The notes beneath the pieces were generated by a model. The model was not told the DNA's origin and made no database searches. It saw only the letters and a list, made by a program, of their open reading frames with translations. Positions 52,326 through 57,872 of a stretch of 57,872 bases of DNA are shown here, in pieces (within the stretch, counting starts at the first letter, position 1; the number at the start of each line of letters is the position of its first letter). The position numbers and the translations under genes are program-made. Location: the NCBI GenBank assembly GCA_002328185.1, contig DCWQ01000036.1:48327-106198 (forward strand). Reading direction: 5' to 3'. Source of the stretch: Dehalococcoidia bacterium UBA2158. Its GTDB lineage: Bacteria > Chloroflexota > Dehalococcoidia > Lucifugimonadales > UBA3495.

Positions 52326-54383
52326 ATGGACGACTATTCAATTGCAGTTGACGTGGGTGGAACTTTCACCGACATCGTGCTCTGCAACTTGGCTACCAAC
52401 AAGCAGCGGGTCCACAAGACCCCTTCCACACCCGACGACCCTAGCACCGGGTTCCTGACCGGACTCAAGGAGGTGCTGGCCGCCAACTCGGTGGAGGCTT
52501 CCCAGGTCAAGCACGTCTTCCACGGCACGACCATCGCCACCAACGCCATCCTGGAGAACAAGGGGTCTCCGGTGGGACTTTTGGTACCTGAGGGATTCAA
52601 GTTCGTGCTGGAGATAGGCCGCCACGGGACGCCGCGCCTGGTCAACCCCCAGTCATGGGTGAAGCCGGAACGGCCGGTGCGTCCCCGGGACATCGTCGAG
52701 GTGTCAGAACGGGCCGGGTTCTCCGGCGAGGTATTGGTACCCTTGGATGAAGACGCTGTCCGAGCCGCCGCTAGAAAATTCAAGGCCGGCGAGATAACCT
52801 CCATCGCGGTTTCATTCTTGCACTCCTACTCCAACCCCACCCACGAGAATCGGGCCAAGGAACTGATCCTAGAGGAATTCCCCAACGCCCAGGTTTCCAT
52901 ATCGTCGGAAGTGCTGGCTGTTTTCAGGGAGTACGAGCGGACCATGACCACGGTGTTGAACGCCTACGTCATGCCCAGGGTAAGCAATTACATCGGCAAT
53001 CTGGAGTCTTCGCTGCAGGCCAACGCCGTCGACTCGTCGTTCTCCATCATGAAGTCCAACGGCGGCATGATCGGCGCCGACATAGCCGTCCGACAGCCGG
53101 TGCACACTGCCCTTTCCGGCCCGGCCGCCGGGGTGATGGCCACGCTGCAGATCGCCGAGAATACGGGCGTTTCCAATTCCATCTCATTCGACATGGGCGG
53201 CACCAGCACCGACGTTTCGCTGCTGCTAGAAGGGCGTCCGACCACCAACCTGGCCGGGCGGCTGGGCAACTGGCCCATCCAACTCCCCATGCTGGACATC
53301 GCGACCATCGGCTGCGGCGGAGGAAGCATCGCCAATGTCTCGCCCTACGGCAGTCTGACCGTCGGCCCCTCCAGCGCCGGTTCGGTGCCGGGCCCGGTCT
53401 GTTACGGCAAGGGCGGCACCTCCCCCACGGTCACTGACGCCAATATTGTCTTGGGCCGAATCAACACCCAAATCGCCGGAGGCACGCTGCCCCTGGACGC
53501 CGCCGCAGCCGCCAAATCAGTCCAGGAAAAGATCGCCGCGCCGCTGAATATGGAGCTGCACACCGCCGCCAACGGCATCTTGAGCATCGCCAACAACGCC
53601 ATGGTCGGCGCCATCCGAAATGTCAGCGTTGAGCGCGGCCACGACCCCCGCGAGTTTGCCCTGGTAGCGTACGGCGGGGCCGGGCCGATGCATGCCATCG
53701 ACGTTGCCAAGCTGCTGGGCATCAACAAGGTGGTCGCGCCCCTGCACCCGGGCATCTCCTCGGCGTATGGGTTGTTAGTGGCCGAACTGAAGAACGACTA
53801 CGCCCGCACGTCGCTACAAACCCCGCCCGACTACGACACCGACGGAATGGAACGTGTCTACGGCGAAATGGAGTCGGAGGGCCGGGCCTGGCTCACTGAA
53901 GAGGGCGTTCCGCAAGACCTACACGTCTTCTCCCGCTGGGCCGACCTTCGCTACGCCCACCAAGGCTCGGAGGTGACCGTTGCCTTCGGCGAGAACCAGG
54001 TTTCCAGACAGGCTCTCGATGCGGTGATCCAAGAGTTCCACACCCGCCACGAGCAGCTCTACGGCTTTGCCCTGGACCAGCCCGTGGAGATCGTTACGCT
54101 GCGAGTTGCCGCCTCGGGCAACGTGGGCTCGGTGGACATGCCCGTCCTTCCCACCGGCTTGGACTCTCCCGAGAAAGCCATCGCCAGCGAGCGGCAAGTC
54201 TTTTTCGATGAGGCGGGCGGCTTTGTCAAAACCAACATCTACCATTTCGACCGGCTAGCCCCTGGTTCCAGCATCAGCGGCCCCGCCGTTCTGGAAGGCA
54301 TGGACTCCACCGTCCTGATCAACCCAGGCTGGACCGGGCAGATAGATCGGTACGGCAATTGCATCATGGAGCCAAGCAAATGA
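52326..54383 (+). CDS. hyuA: Hydantoinase/oxoprolinase family subunit A (HyuA)
   Basis: The 685-residue product has the ASKHA ATPase layout: AVDVGGTFTDIVLCN at the start, FHGTTIATNAILENKG, SVERGHDPREFALVAYGGAG, and SISFDMGGTSTDVSLL. These subunits use ATP to phosphorylate or activate a lactam, hydantoin, oxoproline or ketone (acetone carboxylase). Its stop overlaps the hyuB start (ATGA), so translation is coupled. The substrate may be a purine-derived hydantoin or oxoproline; the divergent xanthine-dehydrogenase operon hints at heterocycle use. Confidence 0.92.
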   Translation: MDDYSIAVDVGGTFTDIVLCNLATNKQRVHKTPSTPDDPSTGFLTGLKEVLAANSVEASQVKHVFHGTTIATNAILENKGSPVGLLVPEGFKFVLEIGRHGTPRLVNPQSWVKPERPVRPRDIVEVSERAGFSGEVLVPLDEDAVRAAARKFKAGEITSIAVSFLHSYSNPTHENRAKELILEEFPNAQVSISSEVLAVFREYERTMTTVLNAYVMPRVSNYIGNLESSLQANAVDSSFSIMKSNGGMIGADIAVRQPVHTALSGPAAGVMATLQIAENTGVSNSISFDMGGTSTDVSLLLEGRPTTNLAGRLGNWPIQLPMLDIATIGCGGGSIANVSPYGSLTVGPSSAGSVPGPVCYGKGGTSPTVTDANIVLGRINTQIAGGTLPLDAAAAAKSVQEKIAAPLNMELHTAANGILSIANNAMVGAIRNVSVERGHDPREFALVAYGGAGPMHAIDVAKLLGINKVVAPLHPGISSAYGLLVAELKNDYARTSLQTPPDYDTDGMERVYGEMESEGRAWLTEEGVPQDLHVFSRWADLRYAHQGSEVTVAFGENQVSRQALDAVIQEFHTRHEQLYGFALDQPVEIVTLRVAASGNVGSVDMPVLPTGLDSPEKAIASERQVFFDEAGGFVKTNIYHFDRLAPGSSISGPAVLEGMDSTVLINPGWTGQIDRYGNCIMEPSK

Positions 54384-56191
54384 AAAACACCCTTGACCCG
54401 GTGACCCGGCAATTGGTCCGTGGCTCGCTGCGGGCGGCCCGTCTGGAGTGCGAATTGCTCATCGAGCGAACCGCGATGTCGGCTTTCATCCGCGAAAAGA
54501 AGGATTATCAGGTCAATTTCCTGGACCAGAACGGCCACGAACTCTACGGCGACACAATGGGCGCCGACATGGTCCAATGCGTGTGGGAAACCTATCCGTT
54601 GGGGACCATGGCCCCAGGCGACCTCTATTGGTACAACGACCCGTATCTGTCGAAGGGCAGCGTCACCCATACCCCCGACATGACCTTCCTGGCCCCCGTG
54701 TTCTTCGAAGGCGAGATCGTGGCCTATTGCCATTCCTTCGCCCATTTTTGGGACCTGGGCGGCTCCCGGCCCGGCAGCATTGGCCCGGCCAACACCGAGA
54801 TCTTCCACGACGGCACGCTGGTTCCGCCGATCAAGATAGTTGACCAGGGCAAGCTGAACAACGAAGCCTATCGAATAATCCTCCGGAACTCCCGGTACCC
54901 AGACCTTCTGGAAGGCGATACCCGCGCCTTGATGGCCGCCGCCAACCGGGCCCAAGAACGCCTGCTGGAGATGTTCGGCCGCTTCGGCAAGGAGACGACG
55001 CTGGCCGCCCTGGACGCCGACCAGGCCGACACGGCAACCATGGTGCGCGAGAAGTCTTTAGAACTGATCCCACAAGGCAGCTTCAGCGTCAGAGATTACA
55101 TGGACCACGCCGGGATCAGTGACCGCTGGTACTCCTACCACGTGAAGCTCAGCCGGAACGGGGATGAGATCACCCTAGACGCCACCGAGAGCGACGACCA
55201 GGCCGACGGCTCGATAAATTTCCTGGCCAGCGACGGCGCACTGGCGGCCTACTTCGGCCAGTATTTCCACCAATACGACACCTCGCTGCTGCCGAACCAC
55301 GGCCTGCTGGCGGCCATCGATGATGTTCAGTTACGCCAGGGCAGCATCCTGCAGCCGGACTGGCCAGCCGCGTTGGGGTGTCGGGCCCACACCTTCACCA
55401 AGCTAAAAAGCTCGGTCCGGGCACTGTTAGCTGAGGCCACCGATGGGCAGGTGATGGCCGGATCAGCGGTCTACGTGATTGCCTACTGGCGGATGAAAGA
55501 GTCGGGCGGCGACTGGCTGCTCTGTACTGATGGGATAGCGGTGGGCCATGGGGCACGGCCCATCGCCGACGGTCTGGACGCCATCTACAGCCGCCACAAC
55601 GAGAACTACCCCGGCGAGTTCATGGAGATGGAGTACCCGCTGCGCATGGAGCGCTACGCCATCGCCCCGGATTCGGGCGGGCCCGGCAAGTACCGAGGCG
55701 GCTGCGGCATCATCCGCGACGTCCGTATCCTGGCCGACGAAGGCACCTTTGGCTTGCGGGTGGAGAACAACATTTTCCCTACATGGGGAGTGGCCGGCGG
55801 CATGGGCGGCGGCACATCACGAGTAATAATCAATCCCGGCACACCTCAGGAGAAAGAAATCCGCGCCTTCTCCGACGACAACGTCTGGAAGAAGGGTGAC
55901 TTGGTCCGCGTCTACACAGCTGGTGGCGGCGGCTGGGGCGACCCCCTTGAGCGGGAAACAGACCAGGTGCTGAACGACGTCCTAGACGGTTTCGTGAGCG
56001 TCGAGGCAGCCGAGATTTCGTACGGGGTGGTCATAGACCCACAGACCTTGGTCATCGACCAACGCGCCACGACAGCCAAGAGGCAAGAGGTCCAAACCTC
56101 AAGGGGCCCAACCAAGCTGTTTCACCGCTTCAACTACTTCGACACTGCCGAGGAAGAACTGGAGTGGGTGGAGAAGAATATTCCGAGGTAA
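54380..56191 (+). CDS. hyuB: Hydantoinase/oxoprolinase family subunit B (HyuB)
   Basis: The start at 54380 overlaps the hyuA stop; the frame reaches 7 codons further upstream without sense. The 603-residue product has DPVTRQLVRGSLRAARLECE at the start, DLYWYNDPYLSKGSVTHTPDM with a probable metal site, and a Gly-rich C-terminal AGGGGWGDPLERE, all typical of HyuB. It forms a complex with HyuA to hydrolyse or carboxylate the activated substrate. It converges with the decayed acyl-CoA synthetase and overlaps its 3' end by up to 62 bp. Confidence 0.92.
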   Translation: MKNTLDPVTRQLVRGSLRAARLECELLIERTAMSAFIREKKDYQVNFLDQNGHELYGDTMGADMVQCVWETYPLGTMAPGDLYWYNDPYLSKGSVTHTPDMTFLAPVFFEGEIVAYCHSFAHFWDLGGSRPGSIGPANTEIFHDGTLVPPIKIVDQGKLNNEAYRIILRNSRYPDLLEGDTRALMAAANRAQERLLEMFGRFGKETTLAALDADQADTATMVREKSLELIPQGSFSVRDYMDHAGISDRWYSYHVKLSRNGDEITLDATESDDQADGSINFLASDGALAAYFGQYFHQYDTSLLPNHGLLAAIDDVQLRQGSILQPDWPAALGCRAHTFTKLKSSVRALLAEATDGQVMAGSAVYVIAYWRMKESGGDWLLCTDGIAVGHGARPIADGLDAIYSRHNENYPGEFMEMEYPLRMERYAIAPDSGGPGKYRGGCGIIRDVRILADEGTFGLRVENNIFPTWGVAGGMGGGTSRVIINPGTPQEKEIRAFSDDNVWKKGDLVRVYTAGGGGWGDPLERETDQVLNDVLDGFVSVEAAEISYGVVIDPQTLVIDQRATTAKRQEVQTSRGPTKLFHRFNYFDTAEEELEWVEKNIPR

Positions 56192-57732
56192 GTGGAGTAG
56201 GCCGAAAACTACGACCCGGCCGCCCGCGGGCTTGGCTTTCCCAGTCGGGTTCTCGCAGTTCCCTTTTGAGGGTTTTGCCGGAGGCGTTGCGGGGCAGGGT
56301 GTCTATGAAGTCCATCGACTTAAGAAGCTCGAAGCCGCCTATCTCACCGCGGCAATGTCCTATGAGCTCGGCTTCAGTGGCCGACGCGTCCACGTGGAGT
56401 TGGACCACTGCTTTGATTGCCGCGCCCCGTTGTTGGTCTGGGACACCGATCACCGCGGCATCGGCGATGGACGGGTGCTTGAATAGGGCCTCTTCCACCA
56501 CCCTGGGGTAAATGTTTTCTCCACTGGACACAATCATATCTTTGACGCGGTCTTGGGCAAACAGTAGCCCTCATCGTCCAGGGTTCCAGCGTCGCCTGCG
56601 TGCATCCACCCGTTTCGCATGGCTTCGGCCTTCGCCTCCAGCTGGTTCCAGTATTCCTTCATAACCTGGGGCCCCGAACGCAGATTTCGCCAATGGCCCC
56701 GTTGGATACCGTGTTGTCATCTTCGTCGACGACCAGTGGCTCCGAGCCCAAAACGGCCCTGCCGCTGAGAGTGGTAACTCAGGTTTATCGCCCAGTGCCA
56801 GTCGGTGATCGGCGGCGGACATGAATGTGGCTACCGGTGACAATTCGGTCTGGCCGTAAGCCTGGACGAAGTCGCAATTGAAAACCTCCAAACCCCTGGC
56901 AAGCGTCTCCTCGGCGATAGGAGACCGTCCATAAGCCATCAGTTCAGGGTCAGCATATTTACGCCGTGCCACGTCTGGGACGGCCACCAGACAGCCTTGG
57001 ACCATCGCTGGAACCAAGATCGTCCAATTAATCTTGTCTTCGTCCATTGCCTTCACAACTTCAGCTGGGTTGGATCACGCCTATGAACGAAGTATAGGAC
57101 GCCGCTATATGATAAAGAGACGCGACAACCAGCACCCGGTGGCCGGGGGCATGATGATTTCAGGGATGGACGGGCAATGTTGGCGATCAGGGAATCATGG
57201 GTGAGCACGACGCCTTTGGGATGGCCGGTGGTGCTACTGGTGTACATCTGGATTACGTCGTCGCCACCTTCGATGTACTCCCCAGAGTCTGAACCGGGAT
57301 GGGCGTTGACCCAGGAGTCAAAGTCGGTCCAAGCAGGCGAGTTACCTGCTCCAACAGACACATATTGAGAGACTATTCCAAGTTCCGGCCGGAGTCCATC
57401 GGCAGCTTCAAGATATTCAGGTGAAGCCATCGCCATTTTTGCCTGGGAGTCGTTGATGATGAAGGCCCACTAGTGGGGGCCCAGACGATAGTTCATCGGC
57501 ACCGGCACCACGCCGGACTTGGCGCCGGCATAGAACATGAACGCGTATTCGATGCTGTTCTTGGAAAGGAAAGCGACCTGGTCTCCCTTCTTGATCCCGG
57601 AACTAGTGAAGGCGTTGGCCAAGCGGTTAACCTATTTGCTGGCCTCGCTGTAGGTGAAGGTCCGACCGTCCATGACGGCGAATTCTGAGTCTGGACGCTT
57701 GCGGACGAAGTAATCGTGAAATCGCGTGGCTC
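56130..57732 (-). pseudogene. AMP-dependent acyl-CoA synthetase, heavily decayed
   Basis: From about 57732 the frame reads FHDYFVRKRPDSEF, MDGRTFTYSEASK, a TAG, then GDQVAFLSKNSIEYAFMFYA, VPMNYRLGPH, another TAG, and the P-loop MYTSSTTGHPKGVVLTHDSL near 57190. Frame changes then occur near 57120 and 56800. MKAMDEDKINWTILVPAMVQ and YGQTELSPVATF follow, with GENIYPRVVEEALFKHP, then FIDTLPRNASGKTLKRELRE at the C-terminus. At least two stops and three slips mean that it is a pseudogene. The family activates fatty or aromatic acids to CoA thioesters. Confidence 0.9.
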
Positions 57733-57828
57733 AGCATCACTATGTCATCACTATGTTTGGGATGCAGAATTCTAACATAGTAGGCAAAGAGTAGCGGGTC
57801 ATCCGGAGGGGATTGCGGGAGAAGAAGA

Positions 57829-57872
57829 TGGTGGGCCTGGATGGACTTGAACCAACGACCTCGGTCTTATCA
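57829..57872 (-). tRNA. tRNA-Ile(GAT), 3' part only, cut by window edge
   Basis: The minus strand reads TGATAAGACCGAGGTCG (anticodon GAT and the 3' anticodon stem), TTGGTTCAAGTCCA (T arm) and CAGGCCCACCA (acceptor strand with encoded CCA). The T stem has one T-T mismatch. The 5' half lies outside the window. Confidence 0.9.

Overview
The window looks like chromosomal DNA from a GC-rich, free-living bacterium, most plausibly Chloroflexota of the Dehalococcoidia/SAR202 type. That placement is an inference from gene content: many flavin- and molybdenum-dependent oxidoreductases, an F420:NADP oxidoreductase, a PlsY with a GSGRTGMSN motif, a DUF35/thiolase pair, hydantoinase/oxoprolinase genes, and TTG starts on several housekeeping genes. 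No rRNA, phage, plasmid or CRISPR is present. The only RNA gene is the 3' part of a tRNA-Ile(GAT) cut by the right edge.

Layout. 1-2.6 kb: a partial gene, a decayed NarL-type response regulator, and a pentapeptide-repeat/TIR protein behind an FlK-type thioesterase. 2.8-14.8 kb: an ordinary housekeeping block with argF, der, plsY, gpsA, a DUF488 gene, a UPF0104 flippase-like gene, ispH, enoyl-CoA hydratase, prs, an amidohydrolase, an inositol-phosphatase-like gene and an SDR. 14.8-27 kb: accessory genes (thiolase/DUF35, flavin reductase, npdG, a single-Cys thioredoxin-fold gene, twin desulforedoxin-like mini-genes, a flavin monooxygenase of the acyl-CoA dehydrogenase fold, zinc alcohol dehydrogenase) mixed with broken genes and REP-like palindromes. 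27-40 kb: catabolic genes (HpaB-type monooxygenase, VOC dioxygenase-like, luciferase-like oxidoreductase, class III extradiol dioxygenase, gamma-glutamyltransferase, PIG-L deacetylase, oxaloacetate-decarboxylase-like lyase). 40-45 kb: a tandem triplet of tiny cupins, a wrecked DUF2851 gene, a metallo-hydrolase and an MFS transporter with an in-frame stop. 45-56 kb: a four-domain rhodanese divergent from a sulfite-oxidase-like molybdoenzyme, a lone Lrp/AsnC effector domain, a three-subunit xanthine-dehydrogenase-family enzyme and divergent hyuAB. 56-57.9 kb: a decayed acyl-CoA synthetase and the tRNA.

How it works together. The accessory genes suggest oxidation of aromatic, amide and sulfur-containing organic matter: hydroxylation, ring cleavage, acyl-CoA handling, sulfite/sulfane chemistry and heterocycle opening. 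The striking feature is the contrast between an intact housekeeping block and about ten broken accessory genes (in-frame TAG, TGA and TAA stops plus frameshifts), together with several families of palindromic repeats between genes. I see no clear new defence or mobile system. The best leads are the cupin triplet with its repeated spacer, the rhodanese/molybdoenzyme pair with an operator-like palindrome, the pentapeptide-TIR/thioesterase pair, and the twin desulforedoxin-like mini-genes.
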